16,723 nt of DNA from CAYUPY01 sp964446595 (GTDB taxonomy: Bacteria; Patescibacteriota; Dojkabacteria; J137; JAEUSD01), in assembly GCA_964446595.1 (NCBI GenBank), contig CAYUPY010000030.1:1-16723 (forward strand), read 5' to 3'. Positions within the stretch are counted from its first letter, which is position 1; every line of letters starts with the position of its first letter. Shown here in pieces: positions 1-7,215 of this stretch. Position numbers and translations under genes: made by a program. A model generated the notes under the pieces. It was not told where the DNA came from. It saw only the letters and a program-made list of their open reading frames with translations, and searched no databases.

Positions 1-40
1 GCCTCCGCCGCGCTACACGGAAGCTTCGCTTGTGAAGAAA
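1..40. repeat. GC-rich repeat-like segment at the 3' end of pilB
   Basis: A GC-rich start (GCCTCCGCCGCGCTACACGG) is followed by the 8-bp palindrome GAAGCTTC (20-27) and the short arms CTTC/GAAG around 25-38. It differs in composition from the AT-rich ORF next to it. It resembles, from memory only, dispersed GC-rich intergenic repeats seen in several Patescibacteria. It replaces the expected pilB 3' end. Confidence 0.3.
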
Positions 41-1662
41 ATGGAGGAACTCGGCCCTTGCTTAATCATGGCATTGCGGAGTTCTGTCATGTTTGCCTTT
101 TTTACGATTAAATTTTTCATCTCTTCGTCTACTTCAAGCGTTTCCAAAATAGCCAATCGACCTTTATACCCATCATCTGTACTACTGGGAACGGGATGAT
201 ATAAATCAAACTGCATTAAATCTGGGAAATCATCGGGATTAAGTCCGAGTTTTTTCATTTGATTAATAATCGTCATATGTTCGGCCTCCGTCATGGGTTT
301 AAGTTCTTTATTGTCTTTCAAGCGACGTACCAAACGCTGGGCAATAACTAATCTTAACGTACTGGCCAATAAAAATGGTTCCACGCCCATATCAATAAAA
401 CGAGGGATTGCACCAACCGCGTCATTCGTGTGCAAGGTAGAGAGCACCAAGTGACCAGTCATTGATGAGTGAATAGCCATTTCAGCCGTTTCTTCATCAC
501 GAATTTCTCCTACCATGATTACATCAGGGTCCTGACGCAAAAGAGCACGCAACCCGCTGGCAAACGTCATACCAATATTTTTGTTAACCTGAGTTTGATT
601 GATACGATTCATGCTGTACTCTACCGGATCCTCAATTGTGTTAATGTTAATTTCAGGCTTATTCAGCAACCGCAATACAGTGTATAGAGTGGTAGATTTA
701 CCACTACCTGTAGGACCTGTAACCAATATCATGCCGTCTGGTGCTTCCATAGCCTCACTAACAGCTCGGTGTTCTTCTCCCCTAAACCCAAGGTCTTTTA
801 AAGTTAAATCATGTCCCGACTCATCTAAAATACGGATTACAACCTTTTCACCTTGAACCAAAGGAAGGATTGAGACACGTAAAGTGATGGGAAGATCATT
901 CACTTTCATCTTAATACGACCGTCTTGCGGTAACCGATGTTCATCAATTTTCAAGTCAGCAATGATTTTAATACGGGCCACAATCAGGGGGTGAATTGTC
1001 CTTAATAGCATCAGCATGTCCTGCAACATTCCGTCTATACGGAACCGGACAATTAGCTCATTTTCTGTGGGTTCAATATGAATATCGGACGCACCCTCAG
1101 AGACGGCATACTCAATAATGGCATTCACAGCTTTGGTAATAGGTACTCCTTCTGCCAAATCCTTAATATCACCTCCTCCACCGCCGCGACGGTCACCATC
1201 TTGAATTACATTAGAGAAAAGATTTTGAATGTCCGATTTATAACCTTTTATGACTGATTGGAATGAGGCCAGATCTGTTAGGAAGATTTCTACTTCCATA
1301 CCTGTCTTTTTTCGCACATACTCCACCGCATAAATATTGGTAGGATCTACCATAGCTATTTGCAGCTTATGTCCATTTTTACCGAAGGCCAAGACTTCTT
1401 GGTCCACCGAAAAATCCTTAGGAATAAGCGTTAATACGTCTGGTGGGATCAGAACTGATGAAAGGTTAATGTACTTAACACGGTAAATTCGTAGCACAAA
1501 ATCATTTAGTACTGATTTATGTACTAATTTTTGTTTCTCCACTCTGGCTAAAAAATTAGCCAGATCCTGAGTAGACTCCCAAATACCATCAAAGTCTTCC
1601 GTCTTCATAAGGCGGAAATTATCAACCAAGGATTGTCGTAGTGGTCTGATATCGTATTGCAT
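13..1662 (-). CDS. pilB: Type IV pilus assembly ATPase, PilB/GspE family, abnormal C-terminus
   Basis: Cytoplasmic hexameric ATPase that powers pilin extension in type IV pili (GspE in type II secretion). The ATG at 1662 gives 549 residues; TTG/GTG codons a few residues upstream are less likely. An MshEN-like N-terminal domain fills about residues 1-145. A run of five glycines precedes the ATPase core, which has Walker A GPTGSGKST (about 316-324), Walker B DPDVIMVGEIRD and the His box TGHLVLSTLHTNDA. The usual two CxxC zinc pairs are absent: the regions read RRLKDNKEL and HPVPSSTDDGYKGR. After NAMIKQG, where family members normally carry some 25-30 more residues, the frame runs into 12 unrelated residues and a TAG inside a GC-rich stretch. 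The tail may be truncated by a repeat or by a false assembly join. The function call is secure; the C-terminus is doubtful. Confidence 0.93.
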   Translation of the reverse strand: MQYDIRPLRQSLVDNFRLMKTEDFDGIWESTQDLANFLARVEKQKLVHKSVLNDFVLRIYRVKYINLSSVLIPPDVLTLIPKDFSVDQEVLAFGKNGHKLQIAMVDPTNIYAVEYVRKKTGMEVEIFLTDLASFQSVIKGYKSDIQNLFSNVIQDGDRRGGGGGDIKDLAEGVPITKAVNAIIEYAVSEGASDIHIEPTENELIVRFRIDGMLQDMLMLLRTIHPLIVARIKIIADLKIDEHRLPQDGRIKMKVNDLPITLRVSILPLVQGEKVVIRILDESGHDLTLKDLGFRGEEHRAVSEAMEAPDGMILVTGPTGSGKSTTLYTVLRLLNKPEININTIEDPVEYSMNRINQTQVNKNIGMTFASGLRALLRQDPDVIMVGEIRDEETAEMAIHSSMTGHLVLSTLHTNDAVGAIPRFIDMGVEPFLLASTLRLVIAQRLVRRLKDNKELKPMTEAEHMTIINQMKKLGLNPDDFPDLMQFDLYHPVPSSTDDGYKGRLAILETLEVDEEMKNLIVKKANMTELRNAMIKQGPSSSIFFTSEASV

Positions 1663-1747
1663 AGGGCAGCGCACCAAAATAGATTTTAGGCACTATGCAC
1701 ATCTTATATGATTGGAGGACTAGAATCAATGTAGCCCCAAATTTTGA

Positions 1748-2023
1748 TTAAGAAAGAATCTTGTAGATTTGTGCCAACTTAAGTTTAAATTCACTTTGCT
1801 GCAAGCAATAACACACTCGCCTTCCACTTTTAAAACTTTTCACTAAACCAGCTTTTTCTAGTTTGGCAAAGTGGTGGGATACTGATGATGGCGTGGCGCC
1901 TATGCGTTCAGCAATCTCATTGACACACATTTCTTTACCATCATCCTCACAATCAAATAGCAGTTTTACAATCTCAAACCTGTTTGGTTCAGTAACTAGC
2001 TGCAAAAGCGTTAGACTCTCCAT
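1748..2023 (-). CDS. ArsR-type winged helix-turn-helix regulator
   Basis: A 91-residue protein, the typical size of ArsR/SmtB DNA-binding repressors. The N-terminus (LLQLVTEPNRFEIVKLL) matches the family's first helices, in which a change of state leads to repression. The HTH lies at about residues 32-60 (EMCVNEIAERIGATPSSVSHHFAKLEKAGLV), with the recognition helix SVSHHFAKLEKAG, followed by a wing with RRVCYCL. Cysteines occur in the N-terminal part (FDCED, EMCVN) and in the wing (VCYC). A metal- or redox-sensing role is possible, but the ELCVCDL-type metal motif is not clearly present. The ATG at 2021-2023 is only 11 nt from an assembly gap and the frame stays open to it, so a slightly longer N-terminus cannot be excluded. 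The regulated target is unknown. Confidence 0.82.
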   Translation of the reverse strand: MESLTLLQLVTEPNRFEIVKLLFDCEDDGKEMCVNEIAERIGATPSSVSHHFAKLEKAGLVKSFKSGRRVCYCLQQSEFKLKLAQIYKILS

Positions 2024-2034
2024 TAATTTGATTG

Positions 2035-2044
2035 NNNNNNNNNN
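2035..2044. other. Assembly gap (10 N)
   Basis: Ten undetermined bases, probably a scaffolding placeholder rather than a measured length. The gap cuts a tRNA gene just before its anticodon and lies 11 nt upstream of the ArsR-type gene. Confidence 0.99.
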
Positions 2045-2075
2045 CGAGTGCTCTAACCAATTGAGCTACGACCCC
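2045..2075 (-). tRNA. tRNA 5' half, anticodon lost in assembly gap
   Basis: On the minus strand the segment begins GGGGTCGTAGCTCAATTGG. This gives a 7-nt acceptor strand, TA, the D-stem GCTC/GAGC with a GG-containing loop, A26 and four bases (CTCG) of the anticodon stem before the N run. The anticodon and T arm are missing, so the specificity cannot be read; the acceptor would fit tRNA-Asp among others. Confidence 0.85.
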
Positions 2076-2104
2076 ATTTAGGGGGCAAGTAAATTGCTAG
2101 AACG

Positions 2105-2110
2105 ATTATA
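2105..2110 (-). promoter_or_regulatory. -10 box (TATAAT) upstream of the partial tRNA
   Basis: A perfect TATAAT on the minus strand, with a predicted start near 2098, about 23 nt before the tRNA 5' end. No good -35 box is visible and there is no TG extension. Confidence 0.5.
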
Positions 2111-2152
2111 CTAAATTTTTGCCATTTTGCCCACACTTACCACCTTTTTCGC

Positions 2153-2158
2153 TAGAAT
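2153..2158 (+). promoter_or_regulatory. Possible -10 box for a leaderless transcript
   Basis: TAGAAT ends 6 nt before the ATG at 2165, which would put the transcription start on the start codon. No convincing -35 lies at 17 nt; TTGCCC at 2127-2132 is 20 nt away. The case is weak alone but the arrangement recurs in this window. Confidence 0.35.
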
Positions 2159-2164
2159 AAAGTT

Positions 2165-4222
2165 ATGCAATCAATTAAAAACTTTCTTAATAAACTTACT
2201 GTAGAACAGATATGGCTGTTCTTTGTCCTAGTCGCTATTGTGACTATTAGTATTGGAGCAGCTCTTATATTTTCTCGTAACCAAAGCGAAACAGCTCCCC
2301 CGGTCGCTACTGAGGAAGAAGAACAAGAAATTCTCACAGAAATTATTAAAAATAATCCTAAAGCTGTAATTACAGATGATAGTACAGCAAAGAAGTCACA
2401 TCTAAACTCAGGGCCAAGCAAGAATAGCTCATCGACCAGCAAGTCTACTTCGAGCGCATCTAACAACAGCGATTCAGAGGAAAATCAACCAACACTAGAA
2501 GATTTAATTAATGAGTCGCCAGAAGAACAGCCCCCAATACCGACACCATTTGTATCTGAGAGCGGCGAAATTGAGCCATTACAGCCAGGAGACGTGGTCG
2601 CTCCCGATATTAAAGTATATAACTACCGCTATACTAAGGTAGTTAGTGCCAAAGGTCCCGCTATTGATCGTTGCGCTTATCAACAGCACACACTTGGCTA
2701 CTATAATGGTTTGAATACCATGGACTGGCCAAGTGTAACTGAGGTTTATTACGAATACTTTGATGCTGAGAGATCTTTCTATAAGTCAGTTGAGCAGGAT
2801 GGAGATGGGGATATCTACAATTATTACTTAGGGCGTTACGGCAAAAACATACATGAATATTATCATTATGCAGGGGGAGAATTCGCAGCTCGTAACATGT
2901 TTAAACCTGATCCAAACTTTGATAATGGTGCCAGTTTAGAGCCCAGCTCATACACCGATTCAGTCTCAGTTCCTACATCCTACAATGATGCAGCGCAAGA
3001 AGAGGTTGAATTGGAAACCTATTCCTATTTCGGCTATAACCCGGTGGTCTTAAACATCTATCAGGATGGTGACGAAACATTTATTCTGATTTCTGCTGAC
3101 GTTTATATAAGCTGTGACGAAAATAATACTTCTGTACCTGCCATCCGCCGCTACCTAGTAAGACAAAGTGACTATCAAATTGTGGAGCAAAGCACTTATC
3201 TTTATGAGGTGGCTGATCAAAATCTAGTTACCAGCCGCAATATTCAGGCAGAGAGACGTAAAGTTAACTTTGATCAGATAAGCAATGAGTTTACATTCGG
3301 TGCGGAAAGTTATACAGCAGATACTGAGGTCGTGGACATAGACTATCAAAATTACGAATTTAATGCTGAAAATAGAGCGAATCAAATAGCAGGCTACCTA
3401 CAAGAGCAACAACTCCCGGTGACAAGTATGTGGGATCAACGATTCGACTGGGAGTATTTTACTGGCAGATTGCTGCCCGAAGTAGTTCCTAATGAGAACT
3501 ACCGCTACAACCGTAGTTTTTACGCTGCTGAAGACAAAGGGCAGGTACGCTATGACAGCTTGCAGCAAATGCTACTAGATAGCCCTGTGATTACTTTCTT
3601 TTTTGCTAGTGAGAATCTGCCTGGCTGGTATCAACCTGAATTCGTGACGGTTGATTTATATAAAGAAAAACCAATAACGGCAGTTAGGACTGAAGCCAAA
3701 TCATCACAGTATGGTACTTTGGTTCACGAAAAACTGATTGATGACTATAAACTAATACTGAGCCACCCTTCAGGTGAGATAGATAGTGCGGCAAGTGTAC
3801 GGGCTGACTGGTACGTCCATGACTACAATTACTATCCTACTTCATATTCTCGACCAGTTTCTTACGGATTTGAAGTCGACCCTGTGTATCCTAGTTATCC
3901 TGCCCCGACCTCTTATGCTGATGACGGCGCACCTGCGAGTTATGCTGAGAGCTCCCCGGCCTCTCCCAACGTCTATCCTTATTTGGATACAGTTAATAGA
4001 GGTCGATATGAAGAAACTTTAGTTTATAATCTAGTGCTTGATGATGGGGCTAGCTTCCCAATTAGAATTAGTCATAGCGGAAAAATCGCTATTCTTCCGA
4101 GCACCTACTTCCATCACCTGACACTACATGGTGAGGCACAAACTGGAGTGTTTGATCGGGTTAAGATTGATCTGCAAATGATGTTTGAAAACAACTATTA
4201 CGGAGACGAGTACTACGAGTAG
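2165..4222 (+). CDS. Large Tyr-rich single-pass membrane/surface protein, function unknown
   Basis: 685 residues of no family I recognise. Residues 17-37 (IWLFFVLVAIVTISIGAALIF) form one membrane segment or uncleaved signal anchor. An acidic and Ser-rich low-complexity linker follows, to about residue 140, and then a large domain on the outer face. That domain is unusually rich in Tyr, Asp, Asn and Glu and has only two Cys (DRCAYQQ and YISCDENN), which could form one disulfide. Pro-x-Ser-Tyr motifs occur at about residue 270 (PTSY) and four times around 558-595 (PTSY, PVSY, PTSY, PASY), next to proline-rich linker sequence. There is no clear Shine-Dalgarno: TAGAAT at 2153-2158 sits 6 nt before the ATG, so the transcript may be leaderless. 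The gene converges on the O-antigen-ligase-like gene with a 1-nt gap. A cell-surface or adhesion role is a guess. Confidence 0.85.
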   Translation: MQSIKNFLNKLTVEQIWLFFVLVAIVTISIGAALIFSRNQSETAPPVATEEEEQEILTEIIKNNPKAVITDDSTAKKSHLNSGPSKNSSSTSKSTSSASNNSDSEENQPTLEDLINESPEEQPPIPTPFVSESGEIEPLQPGDVVAPDIKVYNYRYTKVVSAKGPAIDRCAYQQHTLGYYNGLNTMDWPSVTEVYYEYFDAERSFYKSVEQDGDGDIYNYYLGRYGKNIHEYYHYAGGEFAARNMFKPDPNFDNGASLEPSSYTDSVSVPTSYNDAAQEEVELETYSYFGYNPVVLNIYQDGDETFILISADVYISCDENNTSVPAIRRYLVRQSDYQIVEQSTYLYEVADQNLVTSRNIQAERRKVNFDQISNEFTFGAESYTADTEVVDIDYQNYEFNAENRANQIAGYLQEQQLPVTSMWDQRFDWEYFTGRLLPEVVPNENYRYNRSFYAAEDKGQVRYDSLQQMLLDSPVITFFFASENLPGWYQPEFVTVDLYKEKPITAVRTEAKSSQYGTLVHEKLIDDYKLILSHPSGEIDSAASVRADWYVHDYNYYPTSYSRPVSYGFEVDPVYPSYPAPTSYADDGAPASYAESSPASPNVYPYLDTVNRGRYEETLVYNLVLDDGASFPIRISHSGKIAILPSTYFHHLTLHGEAQTGVFDRVKIDLQMMFENNYYGDEYYE

Positions 4223-4223
4223 C

Positions 4224-5633
4224 CTACTTGGAGGGTTGCACGGTGGCGCTGGGACTAATTAATGTTCCCAGCGCCACCCCAAACACCACTACTAAATCCA
4301 TGACATTTACTATCGAATTAGTGTGAACTAAGGAACGCACCAGTAACACATCGAGCACCAACAACAAGTAGAAATTAATACCACCACGCTTCAACAGGAA
4401 CCAATAGATCCACGTAATAGCACCAAAAAAGATCTTAAACCCTACTAACCCCAAATTTACCATCACATCTAGAAAAATATGATGGGCCCTATCAATAAAA
4501 GCCCCATCTACTAAGTAAGTGCGGCTAAATCTGTTACCTAAAAAATCAAATCCATGACCAAAAAGGAGATTCAAAACCTCTTCAAGATTACGAGGTACAA
4601 GTGTAGCTAAAGTCCGAGCCCAAATATATGCACGGTAGTTCTCAAACTCATATTTTACATACAGCGCTACAATCACAAACGTGGCCATTATCAAACCTAT
4701 TCTAGTTAATACAAAGCCTGCAGCCCACGTGCGTTGCGCCAAGAATCCTGTTGCTGGGGCTTTTCTATACCAACGCCGACGTATCAGATTATAAATAAAT
4801 ATAGCCAGCTTTAGACCCCAGTGCACGATTAGTGTCCCCACTAATATTGCTAGAGTAATTAAACCCCAATCCGAACGGTTAAAGTAGATAATATACCCAA
4901 ATATTGCAATTAACATGATGAAAGGTATAAACAAACTAAACTGTAGGATTTTTAGTTTTCTACTTATAGGCCGCCATTTTGCTAATCTCATCATAAAATA
5001 AACACTAACTACCACTCCCAATAACAGCTTTCCAGCAAAGAAATTCGGTTGTCCAAAATCACCAAAAATATAATCTGTGTACTTAAAAATTTGTCCAGGA
5101 AAATCCTCGCTTAACTGAGATATCTGGCGCAAACCCACTAAAGCTTGCAAGACAGAGCTAGCTAACAGCGCTCCCAATACAAAATCAGTAAATTTATCCC
5201 TCACAATAAAAATTGTTATTCCGGCCCCAATCGCAAAGACCCCAAGCATGGTTAAAAACCCTTGATACCGGTATGGGTTCCCATACAGAAGTATGGGAAA
5301 GGCATCTCGGTCCAGTAAGGCTTGCAATACAGGGAACGAAAACCAAAAAAATATGACCGCAGCTACCCAAAATACAATGCGAAACTTTACTCTCTCCCCT
5401 TCCCAATCACTTACACTTGTGGCATAGATTGCTCTCCAAAACATTCTTAGTAATAGCAAGAGAAATAATATGATGCTGATTGCCTGCCAGAACCATACTT
5501 TAGGTAACTCCCAGCCTTTAGGCAAAGCTTCAGGTGAAAGGTCTACTATCTGCGGCGATATTACTATCGCCGCCACCAAGATCCCCAACCAGGCGAAAGA
5601 CAATACTTTATCTACATATATTTGAAAGTTCAT
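4224..5633 (-). CDS. O-antigen ligase / Wzy-type polymerase-like polytopic membrane protein
   Basis: 469 residues from the ATG at 5633; a TTG at 5660 is also in frame. About ten to twelve hydrophobic segments run along the chain. The diagnostic part is the late outer loop LLFGHGFDFLGNRF followed by RAHHIFLDVMVNLGLVGF. It matches the G-x-G plus AH-N/H-x-x-L-(x)n-GLxG signature of the Wzy_C/WaaL superfamily, which transfers or polymerises lipid-linked glycans on the outer face of the cytoplasmic membrane. Length and topology fit. The true substrate (capsule, S-layer glycan, teichoic-acid-like polymer, or glycosylated pilin as in PilO/PglL) cannot be read from the sequence. Its last codons contain a 13-bp perfect hairpin, an odd feature for a coding region. 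Upstream, TTATAG lies 7 nt before the ATG. Confidence 0.8.
   Translation of the reverse strand: MNFQIYVDKVLSFAWLGILVAAIVISPQIVDLSPEALPKGWELPKVWFWQAISIILFLLLLLRMFWRAIYATSVSDWEGERVKFRIVFWVAAVIFFWFSFPVLQALLDRDAFPILLYGNPYRYQGFLTMLGVFAIGAGITIFIVRDKFTDFVLGALLASSVLQALVGLRQISQLSEDFPGQIFKYTDYIFGDFGQPNFFAGKLLLGVVVSVYFMMRLAKWRPISRKLKILQFSLFIPFIMLIAIFGYIIYFNRSDWGLITLAILVGTLIVHWGLKLAIFIYNLIRRRWYRKAPATGFLAQRTWAAGFVLTRIGLIMATFVIVALYVKYEFENYRAYIWARTLATLVPRNLEEVLNLLFGHGFDFLGNRFSRTYLVDGAFIDRAHHIFLDVMVNLGLVGFKIFFGAITWIYWFLLKRGGINFYLLLVLDVLLVRSLVHTNSIVNVMDLVVVFGVALGTLISPSATVQPSK
4242..4278. terminator. 13-bp perfect hairpin between convergent genes
   Basis: Arms GGTGGCGCTGGGA (4242-4254) and TCCCAGCGCCACC (4266-4278) surround an 11-nt AT-rich loop. 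It starts 19 nt after the stop of the + strand gene and lies inside the last codons of the minus-strand gene. No U-tract follows on either strand. It could end or stabilise transcripts from both sides, but a standard intrinsic terminator is not demonstrated. Confidence 0.55.
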
Positions 5634-5640
5634 CCAGCAA

Positions 5641-5646
5641 CTATAA
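5641..5646 (-). promoter_or_regulatory. Possible -10 box (TTATAG) for the O-antigen-ligase-like gene
   Basis: On the minus strand TTATAG is followed by 7 nt and then the ATG at 5633, a near-leaderless arrangement. No clear -35 is visible. It overlaps the region divergent to the tRNA-Leu promoter. Confidence 0.35.
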
Positions 5647-5664
5647 CGGATTTTTATCAAAAAA

Positions 5665-5673
5665 TGCTATAAT
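5665..5673 (+). promoter_or_regulatory. Extended -10 promoter of tRNA-Leu (TGCTATAAT)
   Basis: A perfect TATAAT with the TGn extension lies 16 nt before the tRNA 5' end at 5690. The same nine bases precede tRNA-Arg and the 7TM/ligase operon elsewhere in the window. Confidence 0.7.
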
Positions 5674-5689
5674 TCGCCCGATGCTTGGT

Positions 5690-5775
5690 GCTGCGGTGGC
5701 GGAACTGGTATACGCGCTACGTTGAGGTCGTAGTGGGTGTTAAAACCCGTGGAGGTTCGAGTCCTCTCCGCAGCA
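5690..5775 (+). tRNA. tRNA-Leu (anticodon GAG)
   Basis: An 86-nt class II tRNA. The acceptor arm GCTGCGG pairs with CCGCAGC (5768-5774) and is followed by discriminator A. The anticodon arm is CTACG-TTGAGGT-CGTAG, giving GAG. The long variable arm (GGGT/ACCC hairpin) is typical of leucine tRNA, and the T arm is GGAGG-TTCGAGT-CCTCT. CCA is not encoded, so it must be added by a CCA transferase. Confidence 0.95.
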
Positions 5776-5779
5776 GTTT

Positions 5780-5814
5780 GGCTAGGTTCATGAACACAGT
5801 TCATGGTTCTAGCC
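5780..5814 (+). terminator. Terminator of tRNA-Leu
   Basis: A 16-bp stem with one mismatch and two G-T pairs (5780-5795 with 5799-5814), closed by a 3-nt loop, starts 5 nt after the tRNA and is followed by the T-rich TTCTCTTGT. The right arm contains the stop codon of the converging minus-strand gene (5809-5811). Confidence 0.7.
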
Positions 5815-6465
5815 TTCTCTTGTATTCGGAATAAATAGTACTTGCTGCAGTTCACTCACAAATTTTAAGAAGGCATTTAATTGTGAATTGGTATTGGCAG
5901 GTAAGTCCTCTAGCCTTCCCACTTGAAAGTTATCATGAAGACAGCTTTCATATTCAAGGCGTAACTCGTGTAAGAAGTACTGTACCAATGAACTATTACA
6001 TTCTGATTCGAAAATTCTTTTATTCAAGGCTACTGGGTCTATAAACCTTTTTGGACCATCAACCATTGTATTTATTGTTAATGGACCAAACACTTCTTCA
6101 AGTAATTGATTAACCCCATCAGCGCCACCTGTCCTTTTAAGAGTGTCTGGCGAGTAAATTGCACACAGTTGACCTATAACAGTATGTAAAGTAGAAACAA
6201 AAACCCAATTCGGAATTGAAAATCTCAATGCTTCCAGTCTTTCATCGTAGAAGCTAGCATCTGCCACCACCCAGTCATTGTCATAGCCTAGATGCTCTAT
6301 ATCGTGACTTTCTAAAGTTTGATAGAGTGCACCTAATTTCAGCATGGAGACGTTACTGGATTCAGATACTAGTGCTTTCAAAGCCGAGATTACTTCCTCC
6401 ACCTTCTGTGTTAGCGCTGAAATATCTTCAGGCTGTGGATTAGGTACTTGATTATATTGCGGCAT
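5809..6465 (-). CDS. Hypothetical soluble protein
   Basis: I do not recognise this 218-residue protein. It has no signal peptide or membrane segment. A Pro/Gln/Asn-rich start is followed by a coiled-coil-prone helix (DISALTQKVEEVISALKALV), a central mixed region with an aromatic-rich stretch (YDNDWVVADASFYDERLEALRF in part), and a helical C-terminal half (LLEEVFGPL, YFLHELRLEYE, LNAFLKFVSELQQVL). The ATG at 6465 is preferred; an in-frame TTG lies two codons upstream. It follows the HAD gene by about 58 nt in the same direction and may be co-transcribed. Its stop codon sits in the tRNA-Leu terminator stem. Its style (short, helical, acidic) resembles the protein encoded at 8816-9310, but I see no clear alignment. 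Confidence 0.7.
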   Translation of the reverse strand: MPQYNQVPNPQPEDISALTQKVEEVISALKALVSESSNVSMLKLGALYQTLESHDIEHLGYDNDWVVADASFYDERLEALRFSIPNWVFVSTLHTVIGQLCAIYSPDTLKRTGGADGVNQLLEEVFGPLTINTMVDGPKRFIDPVALNKRIFESECNSSLVQYFLHELRLEYESCLHDNFQVGRLEDLPANTNSQLNAFLKFVSELQQVLFIPNTREG

Positions 6466-6515
6466 ATCCAATATGAGCCATATATTGAATCATAACATAT
6501 GAGAAAACTTTTTAG

Positions 6516-6531
6516 CAGTCTCTTTAGACTG
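6516..6531 (-). terminator. Short hairpin at the 3' end of the HAD gene
   Basis: CAGTCT and AGACTG form a 6-bp stem with a 4-nt loop spanning the HAD stop codon (6524-6526). The minus strand continues GCTAAAAAGTTTTCT, which is not a proper U-tract, so termination here is doubtful and read-through into the next gene is likely. Confidence 0.25.
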
Positions 6532-7145
6532 TGAGAGCGGCTCTAACCCTCTCATTAGATCTTCCAAGCTCAGAAGGGTCATAGAGAACAGTTTGCCAAC
6601 CGCGAGTAGCGGCTGCGTCCAAATTAACCTGTGTGTTATCAATAAACAGGATGTTCTGGGGGGCGACGCCGGCAGCTTCTTCTGCAAAAATGTAGATGCC
6701 GGCGTCAGGCTTCTGCTCACCTACAATGCAAGAATCTACCACAACCTCCCAGTTTGCCTGTGGTAGCAGGCCTCTTTCTTTTATTCCATCTAGCATTTTA
6801 GGATACATATTCGTGAGCAATCCTAAACGGAATTTCTTCTCAGCAGCAGACACTATCTGGTTAATAGTTGAATTCGGTTCAAATCTCTCTAGTAAATCAA
6901 GTAGAAGAGAATATTTCTCCGGAAACTCAAACTTTAGTTTACGCTTAGCTTCCGCAATTATTTCTTCACAATCTAGACCTCGGAGCACATCACTTTCTAA
7001 ACAATTATACAATTCNNNNNNNNNNATATCTGATTCGTAGTGGCATACTTAAATCATCAAGCAATTCATTCCATTTATTATTCTTAGAAAAGTCGCGAAT
7101 ACACACCCCTCCTATATCGAAGTATACAAATTCTATATCAGGCAT
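6524..7145 (-). CDS. HAD-superfamily hydrolase, interrupted by an assembly gap
   Basis: A phosphatase-type HAD hydrolase reconstructed across the gap at 7016-7025. The upstream part (7026-7145) starts with ATG and encodes MPDIEFVYFDIGGVCIRD, which holds motif I with nucleophile D10. Here the usual second Asp is Gly (DxGGV), as in many relatives annotated as YihX-like or epoxide-hydrolase-like phosphatases. The downstream part has motif II (GLLTN), the motif III lysine (GEQKPDAGIY) and motif IV (ILFIDNTQVNLDAA). Between them lies a helical cap typical of subclass I HADs. The upstream part is exactly 40 codons. A true 10-nt gap would shift the frame, so the real gap is probably a multiple of three. 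The substrate is unknown. Confidence 0.85.
7016..7025. other. Assembly gap (10 N)
   Basis: Ten undetermined bases inside the HAD hydrolase gene. The coding frames on both sides only agree if the true number of missing bases is a multiple of three, so ten is a placeholder. Confidence 0.99.
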
Positions 7146-7168
7146 AGATGCATTTTAACGAGGGATCA

Positions 7169-7184
7169 GCAATTGCGCAATTGC
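7169..7184. promoter_or_regulatory. 16-bp perfect palindrome, candidate operator
   Basis: GCAATTGCGCAATTGC is a perfect palindrome. It overlaps the -35 box (7181-7186) of the tpiA promoter and is part of a short tandem pattern AATTGCGC-AATTGCAC-AATT. The position is what a repressor site would need. No binding protein can be named. Confidence 0.5.
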
Positions 7185-7209
7185 ACAATTTACGCCAGTC
7201 ACCTAAACT
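7181..7209 (+). promoter_or_regulatory. Promoter of the tpiA-pfkB-type operon, probably leaderless
   Basis: TTGCAC (7181-7186), a 17-nt spacer and TAAACT (7204-7209) are followed by 6 nt and then the ATG at 7216. This places the expected transcription start on the start codon itself. Confidence 0.65.
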
Positions 7210-7215
7210 GGTGGT

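Noticed and set aside
5667..5855. Minus-strand ORF of 62 codons with an ERTRTSTGF stretch
   Set aside because: It is antisense to tRNA-Leu and its terminator.
6490..6720. Minus-strand ORF of 76 codons
   Set aside because: Out of frame with the HAD hydrolase, whose motifs cover the same DNA.
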